From NCBI GenBank assembly GCA_964452645.1, contig CAYVMO010000002.1:124001-188000 (forward strand): a stretch of DNA of 64,000 nt. The letters run 5' to 3'. The position numbers and the translations under genes are program-made. How positions within the stretch are numbered: the first letter of the stretch is position 1; each line of letters starts with the position of its first letter. The stretch comes from CAYXTW01 sp964452645 (GTDB lineage: Bacteria > Zixibacteria > MSB-5A5 > GN15 > PGXB01). The notes under the pieces were generated by a model. It had not been told where the DNA came from. It made no database searches and saw only the letters and a list, made by a program, of their open reading frames with translations. This document shows positions 17,629-26,459 of this stretch, piece by piece.

Positions 17629-18234
17629 GTGGTAAGCAAAGAAACTGAAAAACAAATAGACCATGACTTGATAAGGAAAGTTCAGAACGGCGACATGGTG
17701 GCCTTCAATGAATTGGCGACCAGGTATAAAGACCGTCTGATGAATGTCATAACCAGGATGATTAACAGTCAGCAGGAAGCGGAGGATATCGTGCAGGAAA
17801 CCTTTATGCGGGTTTATCAGCATCGCGATTCATTCGATTTCCAGCATTGTTTTTCAACCTGGATTTATACGATCGCCCTGAACCTGGCGCGGAACGAACT
17901 GCGGAAGAGGAAGCGGTTTAAGTTCTTCGATATTTTTGACCTTCAGGGAAAGGAAAGCGAGATAGCGGTCGAAATGAAACTGCCCAGTAATTTAGGCAAA
18001 GCTATCGAAAACGCGATGGCGACACTCCCGGAGAAGTACAGAACGGCTTTTGTACTTCGTGATATCCAAGAGTTGCCGTATGAAGAAATCGCGAAGATCA
18101 TGAATATCCCGTTGGGAACGGTAAAATCGAGGGTAAATCGCGCCCGGGCTATGCTTCGTGAAAGATTAAAACCGAGAATGGAGGAATATAATGCGTTGTC
18201 GAAGGGTACGCTCTTGCCTGTTAGCTTATTGTAG
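17629..18234 (+). CDS. ECF-type RNA polymerase sigma factor
   Basis: A 201-residue sigma factor of the extracytoplasmic-function group. Region 2 covers residues about 20-90, with QEAEDIVQETFMRVYQ and the promoter-melting segment FSTWIYTIALNLARNELRKRKR; key parts are EDIVQETF and WIYTIALN. Region 4 covers about 125-180, with ALPEKYRTAF-like ATLPEKYRTAF and the helix-turn-helix LPYEEIAKIMNIPLGTVKSR. Region 3 is absent, as expected. Starts at GTG 17629 after an AGGGG site. Its 3' end overlaps the anti-sigma gene by 44 bp, so the two are translationally coupled. The stimulus is unknown; a possible own-type promoter lies upstream. Confidence 0.93.
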   Translation: MVSKETEKQIDHDLIRKVQNGDMVAFNELATRYKDRLMNVITRMINSQQEAEDIVQETFMRVYQHRDSFDFQHCFSTWIYTIALNLARNELRKRKRFKFFDIFDLQGKESEIAVEMKLPSNLGKAIENAMATLPEKYRTAFVLRDIQELPYEEIAKIMNIPLGTVKSRVNRARAMLRERLKPRMEEYNALSKGTLLPVSLL

Positions 18235-18859
18235 GGGAGAGTTGACAGGGCGGCGGCACCAGGCGGTGCGAGAACATATCGACGCCTGTCCGGAATGTCG
18301 TCGGGAAGAGGCAGTATTTTGGGAAATAAACAAATCGATTAGAAATCTTCCGGAGCAGAAAGTTTCGGTCGATTTCAACAGCAAGCTTTTGGATCGGATT
18401 GCGAAGGAGAGATTTCGCGAGACGCGCACCAAGGCATATCTTCCGAGACGGGCGCCGATTTTTGGCCGCGGGAAATTAATTCCCGCTTTCGCTTCAGTAT
18501 GCCTGATGCTGGCTTTTGTCATGTTCGGCGGCATCGATTTTGTGAATTCTCCCGACGGATCTGATATGTACGTTGATCGACCGGGTGATGTTGAGCTTGA
18601 CAGTTCATACATGCATATCTTACCTCAAAAAGATAAGCCGGATGTCATAGTTGAACATCAGAGAAATGCGTGGGCGTTCAAACAGAAATTGGCCAAGGCC
18701 AACCGAATGAGAAATCTGATGAGCCGTTTGGCCGGCCAGAATAGTTTCGGTTCCGACTATTCGCATTCGCCCGACAATCAACTCATACCGGCCAGCCAGA
18801 GCTTTATTATGTACCGGCCGGTTGGCAGTGCGCAGACGCAATTGACGTCCGGTAACTGA
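18191..18859 (+). CDS. Anti-sigma factor with zinc-finger (zf-HC2) domain
   Basis: A 222-residue membrane anti-sigma factor. The N-terminal ZAS-type motif is H-x3-C-x2-C (HIDACPEC near residues 30-37), with further cysteines near the start (RRVRSCLLAYC). One membrane segment lies at about 96-117 (PAFASVCLMLAFVMFGG). The remaining about 105 residues would be periplasmic and show no known sensor domain. The large overlap with the sigma gene is typical of sigma/anti-sigma pairs. It is expected to hold the sigma factor inactive at the membrane until an envelope signal frees it. A terminator follows 60 bp downstream. Confidence 0.85.
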   Translation: MRCRRVRSCLLAYCRGELTGRRHQAVREHIDACPECRREEAVFWEINKSIRNLPEQKVSVDFNSKLLDRIAKERFRETRTKAYLPRRAPIFGRGKLIPAFASVCLMLAFVMFGGIDFVNSPDGSDMYVDRPGDVELDSSYMHILPQKDKPDVIVEHQRNAWAFKQKLAKANRMRNLMSRLAGQNSFGSDYSHSPDNQLIPASQSFIMYRPVGSAQTQLTSGN

Positions 18860-18918
18860 AGCTATAAAGGAGATTTTATAGGCGATTGGTAATTGTTAAA
18901 GATGAATTGGAAAAAAGG

Positions 18919-18956
18919 CCCGGATTTGTATGTTTTGGCAATCCGGGTTTTCTTTT
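18919..18956 (+). terminator. Rho-independent terminator after the anti-sigma gene
   Basis: An 8-bp GC-rich stem (CCCGGATT with AATCCGGG, 18919-18926 and 18940-18947), 13-nt loop and TTTTCTTTT. It separates the sigma unit from the tamB operon and argues against starting the next gene at GTG/TTG codons near 18886. Confidence 0.8.
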
Positions 18957-19010
18957 GCCGAATGCTTTCAGTCGAAATCTCTTTTCTTGTCACAGAAATT
19001 CCGATTTGGT

Positions 19011-19040
19011 TTGGCATTTATCGGCCGAAACGATTATAAT
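19011..19040 (+). promoter_or_regulatory. Consensus -10 promoter, leaderless spacing
   Basis: TTGGCA (19011-19016), an 18-bp spacer, TATAAT (19035-19040). ATG 19048 follows 7 nt after the -10, exactly where the transcript should begin. Confidence 0.65.
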
Positions 19041-19047
19041 ACTCCCC

Positions 19048-19728
19048 ATGATAGACAAATCGGGTTTTGAAAAATATTTATTTTCATTAGAACTGTCAGC
19101 CGAAGACAGGTCGGTTAGATTATTATCGATTTTATCGGCGGTCATTGCCGTTTGCCGATTAGAGTTGACCGAATCAATGCTGGTTTTTCTACATAAGCGA
19201 AGATTTAATAAGGATGCAATTTATGAGACGATTTTGCAGAGTTATCTTTTCCTCGGATTCCCGCGTACGATTGAAGCGGCATTGGCCTTTAATAAAATTT
19301 TCGGTAATGTCACAGATGGGAATGATATAGAAAAAATCTCGCTCGACGAATCGGAATCATGGTTTATCAACGGCCTAAAATTATGCCGACAAGTTTACGG
19401 AGCGAATTTTGGAAATTTAAAAAACCGATTCTCCGATGTCTCGCCGGAGATATTTCGCTGGATGGTTATCGAAGGTTATGGAAAAGTATTAAGTCGTCCG
19501 AAAATGACCCATATTGAGAGAGAACTGGCCGAAGTCGCCGCCCTGATTGTCGACGGGCGGGAACGACAGTTGCTATCGCATATTCTGGGGAGTCTTAATG
19601 TCGGTGCGGATATGGATTTGCTAATGCAGGTCAATCGGGATATTAAACCGCTGATCGGGGAAGAAAATTCCGCCCTGGCCGAAAAGATTATGGCGAACGT
19701 CGTAAGAAAGTATGAAACGAAGAAATAA
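19048..19728 (+). CDS. AhpD/carboxymuconolactone decarboxylase-like protein
   Basis: A 226-residue helical protein from ATG 19048. Two halves each resemble the CMD/AhpD fold: ILQSYLFLGFPRTIEAALAF (key part LFLGFPRTIEA) in the first, and ERELAEVAALIVDGRERQLLSH (key part ELAEVAALIVDG) in the second. The CxxC redox pair of true AhpD is missing; only isolated cysteines occur, so peroxidase-support activity is unlikely and the role may be structural or a different enzyme. A frame extension back to 18886 crosses a terminator and a promoter and is rejected. The 3' end overlaps tamB by 17 bp, so it is the first gene of the tamB-barrel operon. Confidence 0.6.
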   Translation: MIDKSGFEKYLFSLELSAEDRSVRLLSILSAVIAVCRLELTESMLVFLHKRRFNKDAIYETILQSYLFLGFPRTIEAALAFNKIFGNVTDGNDIEKISLDESESWFINGLKLCRQVYGANFGNLKNRFSDVSPEIFRWMVIEGYGKVLSRPKMTHIERELAEVAALIVDGRERQLLSHILGSLNVGADMDLLMQVNRDIKPLIGEENSALAEKIMANVVRKYETKK

Positions 19729-22700
19729 AATATTAATATCAATTCCATTGTTGATATTAATCCTGAGTTTCGGATTTTATCTATGGTTGTTTCATTTTGG
19801 TCTGGCCGAAAAAATCGCCGCGCGAATTTTAAATGATCAGGTTGGCCGCAATCTGGGAATTAGGTTTCATATCGAAAAAATCTCAGGTGATTACTTCTCG
19901 GCGCCCATCATTAACGGTATCGATGTGATTTATGAAAACGACGCCGAGTCATACACGATGGCTCACGTGTCAAAATTGACGGCGGAATATTCACTAAAGA
20001 AGCTTTGGCGAGGGGAATTTATTTTCAACAAAATTGAAATCGACTCGGCGGCGTTTACTCTCAGAAAGACCGATAAAAAATGGTTGCTCCCCAAGCCGCT
20101 GAAAAGTTCGGAACGGAAAGCCACCAGTCTTGATTTCGAAATTCAGGAACTGACTTTAAATGATCTCATTTTCAGCATTCAATCTCCCGATGATACATTG
20201 ACCTTTGAAGATATTATCCTCGATGCCCGCGTCGAGGCACGCGATAAAACATATTCGGCGATTATTGACCGGTTAAGTTACCGGTCATCCGACGCTCGCT
20301 TCAGCCTCGTATCCGCTGGCGGCACGGTTACATCGACCGGCAATCAACTCATGTTCCAGGATTTCAAAATAGTCACCGATTCCTCCGATATCTTTGCGGG
20401 CGGCCGGATAGTCTTTGAAGATCAACCTCGGATCCAGATAGTTCTGCAGGCGAAGAGGATTAATCTGAACGAGCTTTCTTCGTTTATAAATACCGGCCTG
20501 GACGGTAATATCTCCGCAAACGGTAATATTAATTTTTCCTACGGCGAACTTTCCGGCGAAGTAACCATCTCCGGCATCGTAACCGGGCGGCATTTTGATT
20601 CACTGAAGACCAGTTTTCATTTTGCCGATAAGCTTCTTGTTTTTGATACTCTGAGCGGTTATATATTTAGTGGTTGTCATATCGAAGCGAAAGGCGATCT
20701 CGATTTATCTCAGGAACCGGTATTATATCATGTCATTGGCGCCATTGAGCATTTTAACCTTAATAATCTTGCCTCTGATACGTACAAATCGAATCTGAAC
20801 GGTCGGCTTAATCTGACGGGTCGGGGATTAAAGTCCGAAGAACTGATGCTCGACATCGTCGCCGAACTGGATGAATCATGGTTCGATGAATATCATATTT
20901 CTCAGGCGATGGGGGAGATGACCATTTTTTCTGATAGTATTCAGCTTCATGACAAATTCGCCCTCAAGTATAAAGACAACAAATTCATAATTTCCGGTAA
21001 ACTGGATTATCACGGTCTGGTGGAGCTGACCGGTTACACTGAATTCGACGATCTTTCGGCCTTTAATGGGCAGACATTTATTGACAAAATGGGTGGGCGA
21101 GCGGATCTCAATTTTATAGTTAGCGGCGAACTCTCCAATCCCGATGTTGCCGGTCGATTCAGTTCCGATTCGCTCTGGCTTTATGATATTCTGGCCCGAA
21201 AAGCGACAATGGATTTCCAGGTTGAACATTTTCTTTACGATCGGCTTGGAAAAATCGATCTTTCCCTGTATGACGGGACTGCCTATGATGTGCCGTATGA
21301 TTCAATTTTCTTGAAGATGCAGGTCGATTCACAATTCGCCGAAATCGATGATGCCCTGCTTGCCAATGATAATGCGGTTGTCACCGCCCGCGCGTATCTG
21401 GATTATACTTCTTATCCTCAACGCCTGAGTATGGAAGATGTTGTTATTGACTTCCTTGGTTTGACATTCAGGAATGACAATCCGATTACAGTCGAGATAG
21501 ATTCATCTGGATATAATATTCTAAGTTGCCGCCTGCGCCGCCCGGAAGGGTATGTTGAAGGCTCCGGCCGAATAAACAACAATGATTCAATGGATGTTCG
21601 TTTATCAGGTAAGAATGTTAACATCGCTCCCTTGGTTAAACTATACGATAATGAATATGACGTTGGCGGTATTTTGTCATGCGATGTCCATGTCGCCGGT
21701 GATTTCCAGTCACCGATTATCGATTTTCAAGGCGAGATTGATTCCATGAAATATTTGAATTTAGTGCTCGGTAATTTGACTGCCGATTTCGACTATGCAG
21801 GCAAGCAGGTCACGATTAATAATATATCCTTAAAAAGTAAAATTGGCAACTATATAGCCACCGGTGTATTCCCTGTCGATTTGACATTTGCTTCCGTCCC
21901 CGATCGGTTCTATCAGAATCGCCCTCAGGATATCCGCATAACCGCCTACGATAAACGTCTTGACCTGGCCAGCCTGCTCGTTGACGAAGTGGAGGATTTT
22001 ACCGGCGAGTTTAACGCCGACATCAATGTGACCGGCACCGCTCGCAATCCCGAGATTGACGGTCTGGTCAGCATAAAAAACGGTCGCTTGAAGATTTATG
22101 ACTTGATACTCCCCCTTGAAGACTTGAATGTCGAGATGAAAATGAAAAACAAAATAATCAAAATCGACAATATGTCGGCCTTGTGCAAAAATGGAAAAAA
22201 CAAGCCCGGCCGCATAAACGGCAGCGGGACCGTTATCATAAATGCGATCAATCAATTCGATTATAATCTTGATGTTAATATCCGACAGTTTCCGGCAAAA
22301 TATGAAATGGGTGATATTTCGGCTGTTGTCGATGCCAATCTGAAAGTTCGCGGTGCTACACCTCCGGCCGTCAGCGGCGACGTTACCATTATTTCAGCCA
22401 ACTATAGCGAGAATTTTGCCGGCAAAGACGAGGGCTGGATTTTACTCTCGTCGTTTCAGGAAAAAAACAGCTGGAATATAAATTTGAATGTGGAAGCGGC
22501 CTCAAATTTATGGATAAAAAATGATGATCTTGACGCCGAATTGGGGGGGCAGATTAATTTCGTTCGGGAAAATGGCAGATACCGCTATTTCGGGACAATG
22601 GAGATTCTGCGTGGTAATGCATACTGGGCCGACCGGAATTTCAGAATTGAGCCCGGCGGAACTGTCAATTATGAGGACATCGAGTATCCCAATCCAAGGC

Positions 22701-23230
22701 TGGACATTTATGCCTCAACCAATATCAGATCATCGACGCCGAACCAGTTTGGTGAGGTCGAAACGACCAACATGGACTTGCGCGTTCATGTTACCGGGAC
22801 TCTGGATGTCCCGATTATCGGCCCGGCCGAAGGTTCGCAGTTCGGCCAGGAAGATATTTTGCCGGCACTTATTCTCAACTACAATCCGAGTGATACGGCG
22901 AGCAAAGTAGAGCCGCGTGACCGCGTAACCTCCGGCGTGTCAAACTTTATCAGTCAGCAGGTCGGGAGGCTGGGTTCGCGATATATCGGCGTGGAAACGC
23001 TGGAAATTGACCCGGTCTATGGCGACAAATTCGACCCTCTGGGAACGAGGTTTACGGTCGGATCATATTGGGGATCGAATTTTTATTGGTATTATCGTTC
23101 GGCGATATCATTCGAAACCGGCCAGGAATATGGTGTTGAGTATCGTCTTAAGCGCTTTCTTTTGATGGAGGGACACCGCGACGAAGATAACCTGTACCAT
23201 TTGAATCTTAATTTTAACTGGAATTATTAA
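19712..23230 (+). CDS. tamB: Translocation and assembly module protein TamB
   Basis: A 1172-residue envelope protein. One N-terminal membrane anchor (residues about 7-29, ISIPLLILILSFGFYLWLF) is followed by a long series of beta-rich AsmA/TamB-type repeats. The C-terminal DUF490-like domain has the expected ending, with TTNMDLRVHVTGTLDVP and QFGQEDILPAL before a final series of strands. TamB-type proteins bridge the periplasm and are implicated in lipid transfer to, and protein assembly in, the outer membrane. It is followed two bases later by a BamA/TamA-type barrel gene, the classical TamA-TamB partnership, although in reversed gene order. Confidence 0.9.
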   Translation: MKRRNKILISIPLLILILSFGFYLWLFHFGLAEKIAARILNDQVGRNLGIRFHIEKISGDYFSAPIINGIDVIYENDAESYTMAHVSKLTAEYSLKKLWRGEFIFNKIEIDSAAFTLRKTDKKWLLPKPLKSSERKATSLDFEIQELTLNDLIFSIQSPDDTLTFEDIILDARVEARDKTYSAIIDRLSYRSSDARFSLVSAGGTVTSTGNQLMFQDFKIVTDSSDIFAGGRIVFEDQPRIQIVLQAKRINLNELSSFINTGLDGNISANGNINFSYGELSGEVTISGIVTGRHFDSLKTSFHFADKLLVFDTLSGYIFSGCHIEAKGDLDLSQEPVLYHVIGAIEHFNLNNLASDTYKSNLNGRLNLTGRGLKSEELMLDIVAELDESWFDEYHISQAMGEMTIFSDSIQLHDKFALKYKDNKFIISGKLDYHGLVELTGYTEFDDLSAFNGQTFIDKMGGRADLNFIVSGELSNPDVAGRFSSDSLWLYDILARKATMDFQVEHFLYDRLGKIDLSLYDGTAYDVPYDSIFLKMQVDSQFAEIDDALLANDNAVVTARAYLDYTSYPQRLSMEDVVIDFLGLTFRNDNPITVEIDSSGYNILSCRLRRPEGYVEGSGRINNNDSMDVRLSGKNVNIAPLVKLYDNEYDVGGILSCDVHVAGDFQSPIIDFQGEIDSMKYLNLVLGNLTADFDYAGKQVTINNISLKSKIGNYIATGVFPVDLTFASVPDRFYQNRPQDIRITAYDKRLDLASLLVDEVEDFTGEFNADINVTGTARNPEIDGLVSIKNGRLKIYDLILPLEDLNVEMKMKNKIIKIDNMSALCKNGKNKPGRINGSGTVIINAINQFDYNLDVNIRQFPAKYEMGDISAVVDANLKVRGATPPAVSGDVTIISANYSENFAGKDEGWILLSSFQEKNSWNINLNVEAASNLWIKNDDLDAELGGQINFVRENGRYRYFGTMEILRGNAYWADRNFRIEPGGTVNYEDIEYPNPRLDIYASTNIRSSTPNQFGEVETTNMDLRVHVTGTLDVPIIGPAEGSQFGQEDILPALILNYNPSDTASKVEPRDRVTSGVSNFISQQVGRLGSRYIGVETLEIDPVYGDKFDPLGTRFTVGSYWGSNFYWYYRSAISFETGQEYGVEYRLKRFLLMEGHRDEDNLYHLNLNFNWNY

Positions 23231-23231
23231 A

Positions 23232-25130
23232 TTGTTTAGGTACGCAAATATCCTTCTGATTTTTTTCCTGATCATGTCGGCGACCGAAGTAACCGGGCAG
23301 GTTTCTCGGGGGCTCGATCAAAGGCGCTGGCTCAGCAAGAAACCGGTGATTGATAAGATTATAATTGAAGGTACTACCGTTTTTTCCGATTCCAAAATCA
23401 AAAGCAGCCTTTATTCCTGTGAAAGCAACATTTTCCGTGCCATTAACAAAGACAGGCGGCGGCGGATCCAGCGTGAAACAATGATGAAAGATACATCGGA
23501 AGTAAAATTCCTTTATCTTTCATCAGGTTATCTTGGGGTTCAAATCAAGGAAAGTTTTGAACCGTTGCCCGATGATTCCAATGCTCTGGTTAAGCTAGTC
23601 ATTAATGAGGGGCGACAATTTTATTACGGCAATATTAATCTTAGGGGAGAAAACGCTCTTAGCGGTCGCTGGGAATTTCGTCAGATTATCAATCGCTTCA
23701 CAAAAGGCGATCCGGTCGATCCCTTCTCCCTTAAGCAGGCTCTGTATGATATAAAGTCAGTCCATGCCAACAACGGTTATCCGTATGCATATGCGGAGTA
23801 TAAAATCGATACTTCTCTGGACAACAACTATGCCGATGTTACTTTCGATATTCAATCCGACTCGCTCGTTCATTTCGGTAATACGAAAATAGTCGGTGCC
23901 AAAAATTTCGATACTTCCCTGGTCTGGCGGGAAGTGACCTTTCAAAAGGGGGATCTGTATCGCCGCAAAGATATTATCGAATCCCAGAAGAGGTTATTGA
24001 ATACCGGCCATTATATAACGCTTCAATTAAAAAACATCGTTTATGACTCAAGCACTACTTATAATCGCCTTAATCCCGATTTCGTTCTTGGTCTGCAGGA
24101 AAAACCCCCGCATTACGTTTCGATTAAAACCGGTGCGGCCCAGGATTCGGTAAAGGATTTGATCTGGAATTTTTCGGCCTCCTGGGGGAAAAGAAATTTC
24201 CTTCGCTCAAGACAAATTGAATTTACTGCTCTGACAACCTTTGAAATTTTTACCGAATGGCGATTGATGCAACATAGCTATCGTGTTAGACTCACCGAGC
24301 CCTGGTTTCTTGGCTTACGAATGCCGCTGACTTTAACGGGGCAGTACGAACCGGGCGTTCGCTCGCTGATTCAGGATTATCGAATACAGACCTGGTCAAT
24401 TTCGGCAACGACCACCCGTACCATAAAGGAAAAACTCCTGATCCTGACGGGATTCCAATACGAGGCGGTAAATATTTACGGGGTGAGCAAAGCTGCCGAG
24501 GAACAAACGCGACAGGAACAGGGCATATCTATAAGAAGAAAATTGCATCTCAGTATCACTCGCGATGCACGCCCGGATATATTTGTCCCGAAAAGCGGCT
24601 CTCTTACACAGCTTGGATTTGAATATATCGGCGGATTTTTAGGTGGCGACGACAGCTTTTTCCTGCTGGAGGCCAGCTGGTCGCGATATCAGCGGTTTTG
24701 GCCCGGCTGGATAGCCGCAACGCGAATTAAATCAGGTTTTGTGCATCCCTTCGGAAAATCGGCGTCGGTGCCGGTCAACGATCGGTATTATATTGGCGGG
24801 GCCAATACGATTCGCGGCTTTTCCGAAAAGGATTTGGGACCCAAATCGGAATCGGGAACTCCAACCGGAGCCGACATTATTTTAATCTTTAATCAGGAGT
24901 TCAGATATCCCATCATCAGTAAATTTTGGGGGTCAATATTTACGGATATCGGCAACGGCTATCGAAATCGGGCTGACATCAAATTTAATAATCTGGCCGT
25001 GTCGTATGGTCTTGGTATTCAATTTCTCTCTCCGGCGGGACCGATCAGGCTCGATTATGCTCGGCGCGTCAAAGTTAAAGGGATTAACTCCGGATACAAG
25101 TTCCATTTCACAATTCTCTACGCATTCTAA
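23232..25130 (+). CDS. BamA/TamA-family outer membrane protein (POTRA plus Omp85 barrel)
   Basis: A 632-residue Omp85-superfamily protein. A signal peptide (cleavage near TEVTGQ) precedes about three POTRA domains (residues about 36-290), then a 16-strand barrel of the surface-antigen type. The lid-lock motif reads IRGF within GGANTIRGFSEKD (near residue 528), and the ending GPIRLDYARR and terminal FTILYAF are typical. Three POTRAs and the pairing with tamB favour a TamA role over BamA, which usually has five. Starts at TTG 23232, immediately after the tamB stop; the next methionine is within the signal peptide. Confidence 0.88.
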   Translation: MFRYANILLIFFLIMSATEVTGQVSRGLDQRRWLSKKPVIDKIIIEGTTVFSDSKIKSSLYSCESNIFRAINKDRRRRIQRETMMKDTSEVKFLYLSSGYLGVQIKESFEPLPDDSNALVKLVINEGRQFYYGNINLRGENALSGRWEFRQIINRFTKGDPVDPFSLKQALYDIKSVHANNGYPYAYAEYKIDTSLDNNYADVTFDIQSDSLVHFGNTKIVGAKNFDTSLVWREVTFQKGDLYRRKDIIESQKRLLNTGHYITLQLKNIVYDSSTTYNRLNPDFVLGLQEKPPHYVSIKTGAAQDSVKDLIWNFSASWGKRNFLRSRQIEFTALTTFEIFTEWRLMQHSYRVRLTEPWFLGLRMPLTLTGQYEPGVRSLIQDYRIQTWSISATTTRTIKEKLLILTGFQYEAVNIYGVSKAAEEQTRQEQGISIRRKLHLSITRDARPDIFVPKSGSLTQLGFEYIGGFLGGDDSFFLLEASWSRYQRFWPGWIAATRIKSGFVHPFGKSASVPVNDRYYIGGANTIRGFSEKDLGPKSESGTPTGADIILIFNQEFRYPIISKFWGSIFTDIGNGYRNRADIKFNNLAVSYGLGIQFLSPAGPIRLDYARRVKVKGINSGYKFHFTILYAF

Positions 25131-25165
25131 TTCCGCAAGCGTATTTAGAGTGATGGCTTGGCATA

Positions 25166-25193
25166 TTGACAAAATTGAATAGTTGACTATATT
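25166..25193 (+). promoter_or_regulatory. Sigma70-like promoter of the iscS gene
   Basis: TTGACA (25166-25171), a 16-bp spacer, TATATT (25188-25193). The predicted leader is about 20 nt without a Shine-Dalgarno before ATG 25221. Confidence 0.7.
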
Positions 25194-25220
25194 AATGCAC
25201 ATTTGGACGAAAACTAAAAT

Positions 25221-26402
25221 ATGGCTGATCAATTGAAACAAGTATATCTTGATTATAATGCCACGACGCCGCTGGATGAGCGAGTGCTGGAGGCGATGCT
25301 GCCATATCTGAAAGATAAGTACGGCAATGCCAGTTCAGTGCATAATTTTGGCCGCGAGGCCAAAACGGCACTTGAAGAAGCCCGCGAAAAAGTCGCGGCT
25401 TTGCTCAATGCCGATCCGTCGGAAATCTATTTTACATCGGGCGGAACCGAGTCGGATAATATTGCCCTTAAAGGTGCCGCCTATATCAATCAGAGCAAAA
25501 AAAATCACCTGATTGTCTCTTCCATTGAACATCATGCCATCCTGGAATCGGCGAAATTCCTGGCGAAAAACGGTTTTAAAGTTGACTACTTGACTGTCGA
25601 TAAATATGGAATCGTATCATCCGAGGATCTCAAGCGGAAAATTACCGATAATACTTCAGTCGTCTCGGTGATGCATTCCAATAATGAAGTCGGGACGATT
25701 CAGGATATCGCCGCTTTATCCCGAATTGCGAAGGAAAAAGGTGCTCTGTTTCACACCGACGCCGTGCAATCCGGCGGTAAGGTGAAACTCGACATTAAAG
25801 CGCTGAATGTTGATTTACTTTCGATGTCGGGTCATAAAATTTACGGTCCGAAAGGAACCGGGATTATTTTTATTCGGAAAGGTGTCAGGATTACACCATT
25901 ATTTCACGGCGGGCACCATGAGAAAAAACGTCGCGCCGGGACCGAAGACGTTCCCGGAATCGTCGGATTTGCCAGGGCGCTGGAACTGGCCGAAAACATG
26001 CGTGAAAACGAACATAAACGCTGGACGGAACTGGCCGAATTCTTTATCGATGGCGTGCAGTCGAAGATTCCGGACGTGTTCTTAAATGGTCCGCGCGATG
26101 AACGAAGAATCCCGTCGACTGTGAATCTGTCATTTAAAGCGGTCGAAGGCGAGTCCATAATTCTGTCGCTTGATATGAAAGGCGTCGCCGTGGCTTCCGG
26201 GTCGGCCTGTACCTCCGGCTCTCTGGAGGCCTCGCATGTATTAATGGCGATGGGAGTGTCGGCTGAATTGGCGCAGGGGTCGATTCGATTTTCACTGGGG
26301 CGTTTCACGACCAAAGATGATCTCCAGTATACGATTGATGTCCTTCCGGAAATAATCGACCGACTTCGCGCTATGTCGCCTCTGTATAGCAAACAGAATT
26401 GA
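25221..26402 (+). CDS. iscS: Cysteine desulfurase (NifS/IscS type)
   Basis: A 393-residue PLP enzyme that takes sulfur from cysteine as an enzyme-bound persulfide. The PLP lysine is K206 in SMSGHKIYGPKGTG, the cofactor aspartate and histidine segment is FHTDAVQ (near 180), and the catalytic cysteine is C330 in ASGSACTSGS, on the long mobile loop of group I enzymes. The gene is followed after about 57 bp by mnmA, so its main job here is probably to feed sulfur to tRNA 2-thiouridine synthesis. No iscU, iscA or iscR is nearby. NifS and IscS cannot be told apart by eye. Confidence 0.95.
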   Translation: MADQLKQVYLDYNATTPLDERVLEAMLPYLKDKYGNASSVHNFGREAKTALEEAREKVAALLNADPSEIYFTSGGTESDNIALKGAAYINQSKKNHLIVSSIEHHAILESAKFLAKNGFKVDYLTVDKYGIVSSEDLKRKITDNTSVVSVMHSNNEVGTIQDIAALSRIAKEKGALFHTDAVQSGGKVKLDIKALNVDLLSMSGHKIYGPKGTGIIFIRKGVRITPLFHGGHHEKKRRAGTEDVPGIVGFARALELAENMRENEHKRWTELAEFFIDGVQSKIPDVFLNGPRDERRIPSTVNLSFKAVEGESIILSLDMKGVAVASGSACTSGSLEASHVLMAMGVSAELAQGSIRFSLGRFTTKDDLQYTIDVLPEIIDRLRAMSPLYSKQN

Positions 26403-26459
26403 TAAGAACTATTTTTTCGGCACTTTAAATGTCGCCAATCGGCGGTTTTGAGTATTAAG

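Noticed and set aside
18886..19047. N-terminal extension of the AhpD-like gene by 54 residues
   Set aside because: It crosses a Rho-independent terminator and a consensus promoter; the encoded residues look unlike the family.
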